From Bacteroides sp. M10 (GTDB lineage Bacteria; Bacteroidota; Bacteroidia; Bacteroidales; Bacteroidaceae), in the NCBI RefSeq assembly GCF_014334015.1, contig NZ_CP060488.1, positions 6,468,501-6,532,500 on the forward strand: a DNA stretch of 64,000 bases, written 5' to 3'. The position numbers and the translations under genes were made by a program. The notes below the pieces were generated by a model that worked only from the letters and a program-made list of their open reading frames with translations, was not told the DNA's origin and did not search any database. Numbering within the stretch: the stretch's first letter is position 1; every line of letters begins with the position of its first letter. This document shows positions 53,480 to 62,115 of the stretch, one piece after another.

Positions 53480-53652
53480 AACGTCCGTTATCCAAATCAC
53501 AAATAGTTTGCATCAGCCTGCTTTGGTTGGCGCTTTGCTATCTAGTTCTGACAAAAGCCGAACGAATTGACGGGATGACGGTGGTAATGCTTGGCATTTC
53601 GGCAGCATTAGTATTTATTCCTGTCTATAAGTCGATCAAAAAGAACAAATAA
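53476..53652 (+). CDS. 58-aa two-helix membrane protein
   Basis: The ATG at 53476 overlaps the malic enzyme TGA (ATGA), a sign of coupled translation. The product, beginning [18 protein letters not shown], has two hydrophobic stretches (about residues 10-25 and 33-51) separated by AERIDGMT, and a basic KSIKKNK tail, which predicts an inner-membrane hairpin. I know no function. It is too short for a length cut-off of 60 codons but has clear coding features and a strong terminator behind it. Confidence 0.75.
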   Translation: MKRPLSKSQIVCISLLWLALCYLVLTKAERIDGMTVVMLGISAALVFIPVYKSIKKNK

Positions 53653-53672
53653 ATATCTTTTTTCCTATTTTT

Positions 53673-53714
53673 AATGCGATAAAATATCAAATTTGATGTT
53701 TTATCGCATTTTTC
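53673..53714 (+). terminator. Terminator after maeB and the small membrane gene
   Basis: AATGCGATAAAA (53673-53684) and TTTTATCGCATT (53699-53710) are exact inverted copies with more pairing inside, followed by TTTC. Confidence 0.88.
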
Positions 53715-53725
53715 TTTATAAAATG

Positions 53726-53756
53726 TTTGCCAGTTCAAATTTTATCTTTACTTTTG
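53726..53756 (+). promoter_or_regulatory. gdhA promoter
   Basis: TTTG (53726-53729) and TACTTTTG (53749-53756) are 19 bases apart, an exact consensus. The resulting leader is about 135 bases long, rich in A, with no structure I recognise. Confidence 0.78.
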
Positions 53757-53899
53757 CAACCGAAAACAAATATCCGATGTACCCACACACAAATGTGCAA
53801 ATCTGCTATATAGCACAAAAGCACATAGTCAAACGGTATATTAGCAAATTGTCAAATTAGCACTTTATTTATATCAACCAATTAAAGAAAAAAAAGATT

Positions 53900-55234
53900 A
53901 TGAATGCAGCAAAGGTATTAGACGATCTGAAAAGAAGATTTCCCAATGAACCGGAGTATCATCAAGCAGTAGAAGAAGTACTTTCTACTATTGAAGAAGA
54001 ATACAACAAACATCCGGAGTTTGATAAAGTAAACTTGATCGAACGTTTGTGTATTCCTGATAGAGTATATCAGTTCCGTGTAACTTGGATGGACGATAAA
54101 GGTAATATTCAGACCAATATGGGTTACCGTGTTCAGCATAACAACGCAATCGGCCCTTACAAAGGCGGTATCCGTTTCCACGCATCTGTGAACCTTTCTA
54201 TCTTGAAGTTCCTTGCCTTTGAACAAACATTCAAAAACTCACTGACTACTCTGCCAATGGGTGGTGGTAAAGGTGGTTCCGACTTCTCTCCTCGTGGAAA
54301 GTCAAATGCCGAAGTAATGCGTTTCGTACAGGCATTCATGCTGGAACTGTGGCGTCACATCGGTCCTGAAACTGACGTTCCTGCGGGTGACATCGGTGTT
54401 GGTGGCCGCGAAGTAGGTTTCATGTTCGGTATGTATAAGAAACTGGCTCATGAATTTACCGGAACATTTACAGGTAAAGGCCGTGAATTCGGTGGTTCAC
54501 TGATTCGTCCGGAAGCTACAGGTTACGGTAACATCTACTTCCTGATGGAAATGTTGAAGAGAAAAGGAACTGATTTGAAAGGTAAAGTTTGTCTGGTTTC
54601 CGGTTCTGGTAACGTTGCTCAATATACAATCGAAAAAGTAATCGAACTAGGTGGTAAAGTAGTTACTTGCTCTGACTCTGACGGTTATATCTACGATCCG
54701 GACGGTATCGACCGCGAAAAACTGGATTACATCATGGAACTGAAGAATCTGTACCGTGGCCGTATCCGTGAATACGCAGAAAAATATGGTTGCAAATATG
54801 TAGAAGGAGCTAAACCTTGGGGTGAAAAATGTGATATTGCTCTTCCTTCTGCTACTCAAAATGAATTGAACGGTGACCACGCTCGTCAGTTGGTAGCAAA
54901 CGGTTGTATCGCTGTATCTGAAGGTGCTAACATGCCTTCTACTCCGGAAGCTATCAAAGTATTCCAGGATGCAAAAATCCTTTATGCTCCGGGTAAAGCT
55001 GCTAACGCCGGTGGTGTATCAGTATCAGGTCTTGAAATGACTCAAAACTCTATCAAATTAAGCTGGAGTGCTGAAGAAGTAGACGAAAAACTGAAGAGTA
55101 TCATGAAGAATATCCACGAAGCTTGCGTTCAGTACGGTACAGAAGCTGACGGATACGTAAACTATGTGAAGGGTGCTAACGTAGCCGGATTCATGAAGGT
55201 TGCTAAAGCAATGATGGCACAAGGTATCGTATAA
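53900..55234 (+). CDS. gdhA: NADP-type glutamate dehydrogenase
   Basis: This 444-aa protein has the length and order of hexameric bacterial glutamate dehydrogenases: YKGGIRFHASVNLSILKFLAFEQTFKNSLTTLPMGGGKGGSDF (about 88-130) with the catalytic Lys region, DVPAGDIGVGGREVGFMFG, then the nucleotide domain with LVSGSGNVAQY (about 230-240). It assimilates ammonium onto 2-oxoglutarate. It is a single-gene unit with its own promoter and terminator. Codon use (strong preference for GGT, GCT, CGT, GTA) is typical of a highly expressed gene and differs from nearby loci. Confidence 0.96.
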   Translation: MNAAKVLDDLKRRFPNEPEYHQAVEEVLSTIEEEYNKHPEFDKVNLIERLCIPDRVYQFRVTWMDDKGNIQTNMGYRVQHNNAIGPYKGGIRFHASVNLSILKFLAFEQTFKNSLTTLPMGGGKGGSDFSPRGKSNAEVMRFVQAFMLELWRHIGPETDVPAGDIGVGGREVGFMFGMYKKLAHEFTGTFTGKGREFGGSLIRPEATGYGNIYFLMEMLKRKGTDLKGKVCLVSGSGNVAQYTIEKVIELGGKVVTCSDSDGYIYDPDGIDREKLDYIMELKNLYRGRIREYAEKYGCKYVEGAKPWGEKCDIALPSATQNELNGDHARQLVANGCIAVSEGANMPSTPEAIKVFQDAKILYAPGKAANAGGVSVSGLEMTQNSIKLSWSAEEVDEKLKSIMKNIHEACVQYGTEADGYVNYVKGANVAGFMKVAKAMMAQGIV

Positions 55235-55266
55235 TCAGCAAAAGATATATAAGCTATAGTTTATTT

Positions 55267-55308
55267 AAAAGCTCCCGCCTTCCGAAAGGAAGTGCGGGAG
55301 CTTTTTTT
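55267..55308 (+). terminator. gdhA terminator
   Basis: AAAGCTCCCGC and GCGGGAGCTTT arms (55268-55278 and 55294-55304) with an extra paired inner hairpin (CTTCC/GGAAG), then a T tract to 55308. A textbook intrinsic terminator. Confidence 0.93.
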
Positions 55309-55345
55309 ATGCAATAAAAAATAACAGGCAATATATACACAATTC

Positions 55346-55381
55346 ATAGTTATTCTCTATCTTTAGATAGAAATTTTCTGT
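55346..55381 (+). promoter_or_regulatory. OxyR-like binding site upstream of catalase
   Basis: The blocks ATAG (55346-55349), CTAT (55357-55360), ATAG (55367-55370) and CTGT (55378-55381) follow the OxyR pattern ATAG-N7-CTAT-N7-ATAG-N7-CTAT, except that the middle spacing is 6 and the last block is CTGT. The site abuts the -33 box. In B. fragilis catalase katB is known to be controlled by OxyR, which makes the site credible. Confidence 0.6.
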
Positions 55382-55412
55382 TTGACAAGTGAGCAAAAGA
55401 CGTCTATCTTTG
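55381..55412 (+). promoter_or_regulatory. Catalase promoter
   Basis: TTTG (55381-55384) and TATCTTTG (55405-55412) are 20 bases apart. The ATG follows 77 bases later. Confidence 0.8.
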
Positions 55413-55489
55413 TTGCATATTATAAATCCCGGATGAGAGAATAAAAAGGCACAGTCTGCTTATACTTGTATCCGACAAAAAATCTATTT

Positions 55490-56950
55490 ATGGAAAAGAA
55501 AAAACTAACTGCTGCGAACGGTCGTCCTATCGCCGACAATCAGAACTCGCAAACCGCAGGTCAACGCGGACCTGTAATGTTACAAGACCCCTGGCTTATT
55601 GAAAAACTTGCCCATTTTGATCGTGAAGTGATTCCGGAAAGACGTATGCACGCTAAAGGTTCAGGAGCTTACGGTACTTTTACCGTTACTCATGACATTA
55701 CAAAATATACCCGTGCAGCTATTTTTAGTAAAGTCGGAAAGCAAACAGAATGTTTTGTCCGTTTCTCCACTGTAGCCGGAGAGCGTGGAGCTGCTGATGC
55801 AGAACGTGACATCCGAGGTTTTGCCATGAAATTTTATACGGAAGAAGGTAACTGGGATTTGGTGGGTAACAACACTCCTGTATTCTTCTTACGTGATCCG
55901 CTTAAATTTCCGGATTTGAACCATGCCATCAAGCGGGATCCGAAAACGAATATGCGTAGCCCGAACAGCAACTGGGATTTCTGGACACTTTTGCCGGAAG
56001 CTCTGCATCAAGTTACCATCACTATGAGTCCTCGCGGTATCCCTTATTCATATCGCCACATGCACGGTTTCGGCAGTCACACCTATAGTTTTATCAATGC
56101 AGAAAATCAACGTATCTGGGTTAAATTCCATCTTCGCACCTTGCAAGGCATCAAGAATCTGACTGACCAAGAAGCAGAAGCCATCATTGCCAAAGACCGT
56201 GAATCTCACCAACGCGACCTTTTCGAGAGTATCGAAAAGGGTGACTATCCAAAATGGTTGTTCCAAATTCAGTTAATGACGGAGGAAGAAGCGGACAACT
56301 ACCGCATCAACCCGTTTGACCTGACTAAAGTATGGCCGCACAAAGATTTCCCTCTGCAAGATGTCGGCATCCTTGAACTGAACCGTAACCCGGAAAATTA
56401 TTTTGCTGAAGTGGAACAAGCTGCTTTCAACCCGATGAATATTGTAGACGGTATCGGTCTGTCTCCCGACAAAATGTTACAAGGTCGTTTATTCTCTTAT
56501 GGCGACGCACAACGTTATCGTCTAGGAGTGAATGCAGAACAAATTCCGGTCAACAAACCTCGTTGTCCTTTCCACGCCTATCATCGTGACGGTGCTATGC
56601 GCGTAGACGGTAATTACGGTGCTACCAAAGGATATGAACCGAACAGCTACGGCGAATGGCAGGATTCTCCTGACATGAAAGAACCGCCTCTCAAAGTTAC
56701 TGGTGAAGTCTACAACTACAATGAACGGGAATATGACGACGATTATTATAGCCAACCGGGCGACTTATTCCGATTGATGCCGGCTGAAGAACAACAATTA
56801 TTGTTCGAAAACACAGCTCGTGCTATGGGAGACTCCGAACTATTTATCAAACAACGTCATGTACGCAACTGCTACAAAGCTGATCCTGCGTATGGAACAG
56901 GAGTTGCCAAAGCGCTGGGTATTGATTTGCAAGAGGCTTTGAAAGAGTAA
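55490..56950 (+). CDS. katB: Heme catalase (clade of KatB/KatA)
   Basis: This 486-aa monofunctional small-subunit catalase decomposes hydrogen peroxide in the cytoplasm. Visible motifs are [14 protein letters not shown] with the distal His at residue 54, [22 protein letters not shown], the [19 protein letters not shown] block with the active-site Asn, and [15 protein letters not shown] (about 333-347) with the heme-ligand Tyr. I start at ATG 55490 ([13 protein letters not shown]), which fits the family; an earlier in-frame ATG at 55466 adds 8 residues. Symbol follows the B. fragilis name. Confidence 0.95.
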   Translation: MEKKKLTAANGRPIADNQNSQTAGQRGPVMLQDPWLIEKLAHFDREVIPERRMHAKGSGAYGTFTVTHDITKYTRAAIFSKVGKQTECFVRFSTVAGERGAADAERDIRGFAMKFYTEEGNWDLVGNNTPVFFLRDPLKFPDLNHAIKRDPKTNMRSPNSNWDFWTLLPEALHQVTITMSPRGIPYSYRHMHGFGSHTYSFINAENQRIWVKFHLRTLQGIKNLTDQEAEAIIAKDRESHQRDLFESIEKGDYPKWLFQIQLMTEEEADNYRINPFDLTKVWPHKDFPLQDVGILELNRNPENYFAEVEQAAFNPMNIVDGIGLSPDKMLQGRLFSYGDAQRYRLGVNAEQIPVNKPRCPFHAYHRDGAMRVDGNYGATKGYEPNSYGEWQDSPDMKEPPLKVTGEVYNYNEREYDDDYYSQPGDLFRLMPAEEQQLLFENTARAMGDSELFIKQRHVRNCYKADPAYGTGVAKALGIDLQEALKE

Positions 56951-56970
56951 AAAAAGAGATTTTATTAGTA

Positions 56971-57008
56971 AAGCGACTATCTCAAAATTTTAAGGCAGTC
57001 GCTTTTGT
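56971..57008 (+). terminator. Catalase terminator
   Basis: AAGCGACT (56971-56978) and AGTCGCTT (56997-57004) pair, followed by TTG and T-rich bases. Confidence 0.75.
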
Positions 57009-57120
57009 ATAGTATTACCGACAAGCTAGAATTTTCTTTTAACATTCTTCTGAAATAGCCATTCAACTCTTTTAACTATCTTTGTCCCCTGTATAACCCC
57101 TTAATATTTATAACAGACTG

Positions 57121-58317
57121 ATGAAACTAAAAAAATTATTCGCCGGAACGATATTATGTCTGGCAGTTGCTTCCTGCATTCAGGATGAAGCTCAAAATGT
57201 CGAAGCAGCTATAGACGGATGCAGTGGCAGCAATATCCAATTAGCTAACATTAATACTTACAGCAAAACTGTATCAATTTATGTGTCTAAATCTACAGAT
57301 TTATCTGCATTAGAAATTAAATTCGAACTGCCTGATGGAGCTAATATCAATCCTGTTAATGCAATAGCAAATGACGATGCTCCCAAATATGATTTTTCAA
57401 CTTCGAAAGTTCCCATTACATCTGAACAAACATTGGAACAATACCAACGTAAATTCAAGGTTACATCTGAAAGCGGTACTACAGAAGCTGTCTATACCAT
57501 CACAGTCATCAAATCAGAACTTCCAACTGAATACCATTTTGAGAATATAGAAGACGGAAACAATAAGTTTCACATATTCTATGAATTCAATCAGCAAGAA
57601 GCAAAAATGTTACAATGGGCAAGTGGAAATCCGGGCTTCCAGCTGACTGGGATGGCAAAATCACCACTGGATTACCCAACAATACAGGATCAAGGGTATA
57701 TAGGTAAAGGAGTGAAACTGGAGACCAAAAGTACTGGAAGTTTTGGTACAGGAGTGGGGATGCCTATTGCAGCAGGAAACTTATTCATTGGTACATTTGA
57801 AGTAGGTAATGCACTAAAAGATGCAATGAAAGCAACCAAATTCGGCTTTCCATTTTTTAAGCACCCTACACGTCTCACAGGATATTTCAAATTTCAACCA
57901 GGCACCGAATATACATCTGGTATCGATAAAAGTAAAAATCCTCCAATACCTGCAATAGATCATTCAATGAATGGTAAAGATAAGGGAGACATATACGCCA
58001 TTCTATATGAAGCAGAAAATGTAGAGTTTTTCTTGGATGGCTATAATTCTTTAAGTTCCTCCACAATAATATCTCTTGCAAGAATTTCACCGGATAAGAT
58101 GGTAAAAACAAGCGATTGGACATTCTTTGATTTAGAGTTTATTCCTCAAAACAATAAAACAATTAATGATGACGATCTCGCTGCTGGTAAATATAAACTT
58201 GCCGTAGTATTTTCTTCCAGTATAGAAGGAGCTGCTTTCAAAGGATCAGTAGGAAGTACTTTATGGATAGACGAAGTAAAAATCCACTGCGAAGAAGATG
58301 AAGAAAATAACGAATAA
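57121..58317 (+). CDS. PCMD-domain lipoprotein A
   Basis: This 398-aa protein has a lipobox (CLAVASCIQDEAQN, Cys near 19), an N-terminal Ig-like domain of the cadherin-like/DUF4493-neighbour type (TYSKTVSIYVSKSTDLSALEIKFEL to EAVYTITVIKSE, about 40-135), and a C-terminal PCMD domain (putative carbohydrate metabolism domain, about 145-390) with KFGFPFFKHPTRLTGYFKFQPG and DKGDIYAILYEA. PCMD is a jelly-roll-like, probably glycan-binding module. A TATCTTTG box lies at 57078-57085. The downstream barrel gene starts 22 bases after the stop. A paralogue is at 59388. Confidence 0.85.
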   Translation: MKLKKLFAGTILCLAVASCIQDEAQNVEAAIDGCSGSNIQLANINTYSKTVSIYVSKSTDLSALEIKFELPDGANINPVNAIANDDAPKYDFSTSKVPITSEQTLEQYQRKFKVTSESGTTEAVYTITVIKSELPTEYHFENIEDGNNKFHIFYEFNQQEAKMLQWASGNPGFQLTGMAKSPLDYPTIQDQGYIGKGVKLETKSTGSFGTGVGMPIAAGNLFIGTFEVGNALKDAMKATKFGFPFFKHPTRLTGYFKFQPGTEYTSGIDKSKNPPIPAIDHSMNGKDKGDIYAILYEAENVEFFLDGYNSLSSSTIISLARISPDKMVKTSDWTFFDLEFIPQNNKTINDDDLAAGKYKLAVVFSSSIEGAAFKGSVGSTLWIDEVKIHCEEDEENNE

Positions 58318-58339
58318 CAAATTAAAAAGAAATTCATAT

Positions 58340-59122
58340 ATGAAAAAATACATATTGGCTAGTGTAGCTACACTCTTCTTTAGTATTAGTCAAATCAATG
58401 CACAATCATCAGAGCATAAAGGCCTATTATGGTCTTCTCTCCACGGATTAGATTACGAATTCAAAGCAGGTGTAAACATAGGTGGTACATCTCCTCTTCC
58501 TCTTCCTAAAGAAATCCGAAGTATCGAAAGCTACTCTCCCGGATTAGCAATCACTTTGGAAGGAAATATAACCAAATGGCTAGACACTACAAAAAAATGG
58601 GGAATCAGTTTAGGACTCCGCCTTGATAATAAAAACATGACTACCGAAGCTTTAGTAAAAAACTATGGAATGGAAATTTTCAACGAGACAGGTGGAAAGG
58701 TAGAAGGACTTTGGACAGGAGGAGTTAAAACCAAAGTAAAAATGTCTTTTTTAACAGTACCTATCTTAGCCAATTATAAAATCAGTGACCGATGGAAGTT
58801 AGTTGCAGGCCCTTATCTATCATATATGATGGAAGGAGACTTTTCTGGTCACGTTTATGAGGGACATCTTCGCTCTCCAGATGCAACTGGAGACCGAGTA
58901 AACTTCACTGGCGACAATATCGCAACTTATGACTTTTCTAGTGATCTACGCAAATTTCAATGGGGACTACAAGTAGGAGGAGAATGGAAAGCCTACAAAC
59001 ATTTAAACGTACATGCTGATTTAACATGGGGATTGAATGATATCTTTAAAAAAGACTTTAAAACAATCTCATTCGCTATGTATCCTATCTACTTGAATGT
59101 AGGATTTGGGTATGCATTCTAA
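58340..59122 (+). CDS. Outer-membrane beta-barrel protein (PorT-like)
   Basis: This 260-aa protein has a signal peptide (MKKYILASVATLFFSISQINAQ) and then alternating amphipathic strands ending in an aromatic Phe (YLNVGFGYAF), the usual sign of a small outer-membrane barrel of the OMP_b-brl_2 type. Strand-like blocks include YEFKAGVNIGG, SPGLAITLEGNIT and KLVAGPYLSYMMEG. I chose ATG 58340 because it begins the signal peptide; an in-frame ATG at 58298 lies inside the upstream gene. It is probably co-transcribed with PCMD lipoprotein A. Confidence 0.83.
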   Translation: MKKYILASVATLFFSISQINAQSSEHKGLLWSSLHGLDYEFKAGVNIGGTSPLPLPKEIRSIESYSPGLAITLEGNITKWLDTTKKWGISLGLRLDNKNMTTEALVKNYGMEIFNETGGKVEGLWTGGVKTKVKMSFLTVPILANYKISDRWKLVAGPYLSYMMEGDFSGHVYEGHLRSPDATGDRVNFTGDNIATYDFSSDLRKFQWGLQVGGEWKAYKHLNVHADLTWGLNDIFKKDFKTISFAMYPIYLNVGFGYAF

Positions 59123-59196
59123 AACAATAATGCGGCGACGAAGAATCATATATCATTAAAATTCTTTTTCGACTATATAAAACAAGAATCATATAT

Positions 59197-59236
59197 AACA
59201 GATCATCTCATTTTCTATTGAGATGATCTGTTTTTC
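59197..59236 (+). terminator. Terminator after the barrel gene
   Basis: AACAGATCATCTCA (59197-59210) and TGAGATGATCTGTT (59219-59232) are exact inverted copies around an 8-base loop, then TTTC. It is a strong plus-strand terminator. Confidence 0.92.
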
Positions 59237-59294
59237 TTTCAAGAGTTTTCGTTTCATATACCTTTCATAAATCAAATGATAATAAGCTAGATTT

Positions 59295-59335
59295 CTTAAT
59301 AAAAATATACCCTCATTACAATAATGTAACGAGGG
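59295..59335 (-). terminator. Terminator for PCMD lipoprotein B
   Basis: CCCTC and GAGGG with inner TTAC/GTAA pairing (59311-59335). On the minus strand the hairpin runs into TATATTTTTATT. It ends the leftward transcript from 59388. Confidence 0.75.
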
Positions 59336-59387
59336 CGTTTATTTGAAAGAAAGTTTATATATACTCTCTTTAAGAACCTACTATATT

Positions 59388-60983
59388 CTATTTTTCAAAT
59401 GTTATTTTCAGATCATCAAGCATTAAAGTACTATTCGGAGCTCCTTCATAAGCATCACCTTTTTTACTAGACGTACAAATAAATGCAATTTTATATTCTG
59501 TTGAGGCATTATAAGTTTTTCCATTTACTTCGCTAAAATCTAAGTCAAAATGCACCCATCCATTAGTCGCAACGCCACTTTGAATACCCGCACGCATAAC
59601 AATAGCATCACTAGTATTCACTGTCTCTCCATCCAATGTAATATCATTACTATCCTTATCTTTTGCTTCATATAAAATAGCATAAATATCACACTCATCA
59701 ACAGCTCCTTCTACTACTTTATAGTCTTTATCATAATAAACTTCCCCTGGAGTATATTTATACCATCCTGAAAACTTCAATGGTTTAGATATACAAGCTA
59801 TTCCAAACTTTGTAGATTTTAATGGTTTTGCCGCATTCAACTCAAATTTACCAGAAAATAAACTACCAGCAGTTATATTAGGAGCCATATTAGCCATTAT
59901 TGCCCCCATCCATCCACCATACTTTTTTAAATCTGCTTTAGCATGAGCTAAACTCACTGTTTGCAAACAAGCAGCCCGTTGCCCCTGTTTAACATCTTCC
60001 GTATTATAAGTAACACAATAAGGAGGAACAACTACATCAGGATTATCCTTAGCAATTCCTTCTAAAGAACTATATACAATAGAACTACCACCATTAGTAG
60101 AAGCATAGGAACCTGCTGGAGTATAATAACCATAAGTTTTATCCTGTATCCAATTTTCAAAATCCAATGCTAATTCTTTAAAAGATATAGATGCTGTATA
60201 TGTAACAGTTGTACCATCTTCAGCCGTCACAGTATATTGTACAGGAGAATTAAAATCTTGTACAGTTCCACTTTCAGGTGATACAACAGCTTTCTCATTA
60301 GAGAGAGCAATAGTAGGGACCAAAATTCTTAAATGCTCCGCTTTTGCAGTATCAGCTACTACAAAAGTTATGGTCTTAGCATTTTCATCAATAACAGGTT
60401 CTCCTAACACTAAAGAATCCACTTCTGCAACATTCCTGTCAAAAATAAAACTACTAATCTTTGCTTCACTACTTTCCGAACCTGCCAATTTCGTACCTAC
60501 ATACTCTACACGTACTTTCATAGTTCCACCGTTTACATCCACTTTTATAGTCAAATTCAGATTGCTGCCTGATACAACCCCAGATACAGATACAGCACAT
60601 TCCCCTACTACTAAAGAAAGATTCTCATTGCCGCTAAATGAATAATTATTGTTATCTATAACCACCGGACAATTTTTAACAGCCAAATCTCCAATAGTAA
60701 CATTCTCTGCACCGATTGTAATCACAAAATTTTTCAATTCCAAACCTACAGCTGTATCAGATGTTCTTTTGATTGTTATCTTTTGCAACATATTTTCGGC
60801 TACAGGTACATCACCAGTTTCTAACTCATAAAACACATTCATCGAGCCTTTGTAATTTCCAACAATCTCATTATCAATAATTCCTGGTAATTCAGAGTTT
60901 TTGTTATCGTCATCACTACAAGACGTAAACAATGTCGCAGTACACAATACTGCAAACAGATAATAAAATAATTTCTTTTTCAT
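59388..60983 (-). CDS. PCMD-domain lipoprotein B with calycin-like N-terminus
   Basis: This 531-aa protein has a lipobox (TATLFTSCSDDDNKN, Cys near 22) and an acidic tether. Residues about 40-168 form a calycin-like barrel (VGNYKGSMNVFYELETG to VRVEYVGTKL), about 175-272 a DUF4493/Ig-like domain (VTAEDGTTVTYTASISF), and about 280-531 a PCMD domain (KFGIACISKPLKFSGWYKYTPG, ECDIYAILYEAKDKD, STLMLDDLKITF). It is the paralogue of lipoprotein A with an extra N-terminal module. It is divergent from the AraC gene, which may control it. Confidence 0.87.
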   Translation of the reverse strand: MKKKLFYYLFAVLCTATLFTSCSDDDNKNSELPGIIDNEIVGNYKGSMNVFYELETGDVPVAENMLQKITIKRTSDTAVGLELKNFVITIGAENVTIGDLAVKNCPVVIDNNNYSFSGNENLSLVVGECAVSVSGVVSGSNLNLTIKVDVNGGTMKVRVEYVGTKLAGSESSEAKISSFIFDRNVAEVDSLVLGEPVIDENAKTITFVVADTAKAEHLRILVPTIALSNEKAVVSPESGTVQDFNSPVQYTVTAEDGTTVTYTASISFKELALDFENWIQDKTYGYYTPAGSYASTNGGSSIVYSSLEGIAKDNPDVVVPPYCVTYNTEDVKQGQRAACLQTVSLAHAKADLKKYGGWMGAIMANMAPNITAGSLFSGKFELNAAKPLKSTKFGIACISKPLKFSGWYKYTPGEVYYDKDYKVVEGAVDECDIYAILYEAKDKDSNDITLDGETVNTSDAIVMRAGIQSGVATNGWVHFDLDFSEVNGKTYNASTEYKIAFICTSSKKGDAYEGAPNSTLMLDDLKITFEK

Positions 60984-61216
60984 GTCTAAATTCTCTTTTT
61001 AATTAATAAAAGCAAATGCGCGATATACCATCGCACAGATGCCAAAATTTCACAGCTGCAAAGTAACTACTATTTCCACATCTTCGCAAGGTCTATTTTT
61101 CTTGTTTCTGTCCTATTTTTAAAGAAATATACTCAAAACCCCTTGTAATATACCATTTTTCAAGTCAAAATTATAATTTAAGAAAAGAAAAGAGAGCCTA
61201 TTTCCCTAAATCTACA

Positions 61217-61224
61217 TATCTTTG
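61217..61224 (+). promoter_or_regulatory. Possible -7 element of the AraC gene
   Basis: TATCTTTG lies 24 bases before the ATG at 61248; no -33 box is seen. The 264-bp divergent region (60984-61247) shows no other feature I can name. Confidence 0.5.
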
Positions 61225-61247
61225 TAATAAAGTAAGAAGTACGATAT

Positions 61248-62093
61248 ATGGAAGAATTACCCAAAATAGACTTGCCGGAAGAATGGCTCATAGGTACAGG
61301 AGTTAACAAAGAATTGCTCAATTTATATACAAACTTTCCCTGCCGGTTGAAATCGGAAATATTCGTATTATGTATGGATGGAGAAATTGAGGCTTCAGTC
61401 AATCTAAACCGTATCACAGTACGAGCTAACGATTTTGTTACTATCATGCCGGGAAGCATTCTTCAGATACACAGTGTAAGCGGAGAACCCATACTTTATT
61501 TCGGAGGATTCTCATCAAAATACATAGAACAAGCCAATTTAACCCCTTCATCCATCAATACTTTATTTATAACGATAGGAAGACCTGTCATTTCATTAAA
61601 ACCGGAAGGGACCAAATTATTAGCGGAATACTTTCAATTCTTGATAAAATTATATGCCTTTTTCAATGAATCAACCCGTAAAAGCATTACTCCGCACCTG
61701 TACAACAATATACACGCAGGAATAGCTGCCATGTATAACACCCAACTACAAAACACTAAAGAATATTTATCTAAAGGTGAACTAATCTACAAAAATTTCA
61801 CTCAACTGGTGACGCAGAATTACAATCATACTCGAAATGTAGCATGGTACGCCGAGAAACTCAAGATCTCAAATATCCATCTGTGTACTACAGTTAAGAA
61901 AGTCACTGGGAATACATGTGCAGAAATCATTGCACACATGGTCATCATGGATGCCAAATCACAATTGAAGTCCACCCATCTTTCCATTCAAGAGATTTCT
62001 AATTCACTCAATTTTGCCAACACATCGTTCTTCGGCAAATACTTCAAACGATATGTCGGCATGAGCCCATTAGCCTATAGAAATAACGGATAA
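61248..62093 (+). CDS. AraC-family regulator beside PCMD locus
   Basis: This 281-aa protein has a cupin-like N-terminal half (VLCMDGEIEASVNLNRITVRANDFVTIMPGSILQIHSV, about 45-82) and a C-terminal AraC double HTH (NVAWYAEKLKISNIHLCTTVKKVTGNTCAEII and LSIQEISNSLNFANTSFFGKYFKRYVGMSPLAYR). It shares the layout of the AraC gene at 28230. Divergent from PCMD lipoprotein B, it probably controls that gene and perhaps the A/barrel pair; this is inferred from position. Confidence 0.92.
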   Translation: MEELPKIDLPEEWLIGTGVNKELLNLYTNFPCRLKSEIFVLCMDGEIEASVNLNRITVRANDFVTIMPGSILQIHSVSGEPILYFGGFSSKYIEQANLTPSSINTLFITIGRPVISLKPEGTKLLAEYFQFLIKLYAFFNESTRKSITPHLYNNIHAGIAAMYNTQLQNTKEYLSKGELIYKNFTQLVTQNYNHTRNVAWYAEKLKISNIHLCTTVKKVTGNTCAEIIAHMVIMDAKSQLKSTHLSIQEISNSLNFANTSFFGKYFKRYVGMSPLAYRNNG

Positions 62094-62115
62094 ATAGAAT
62101 AAATCACACATCACC

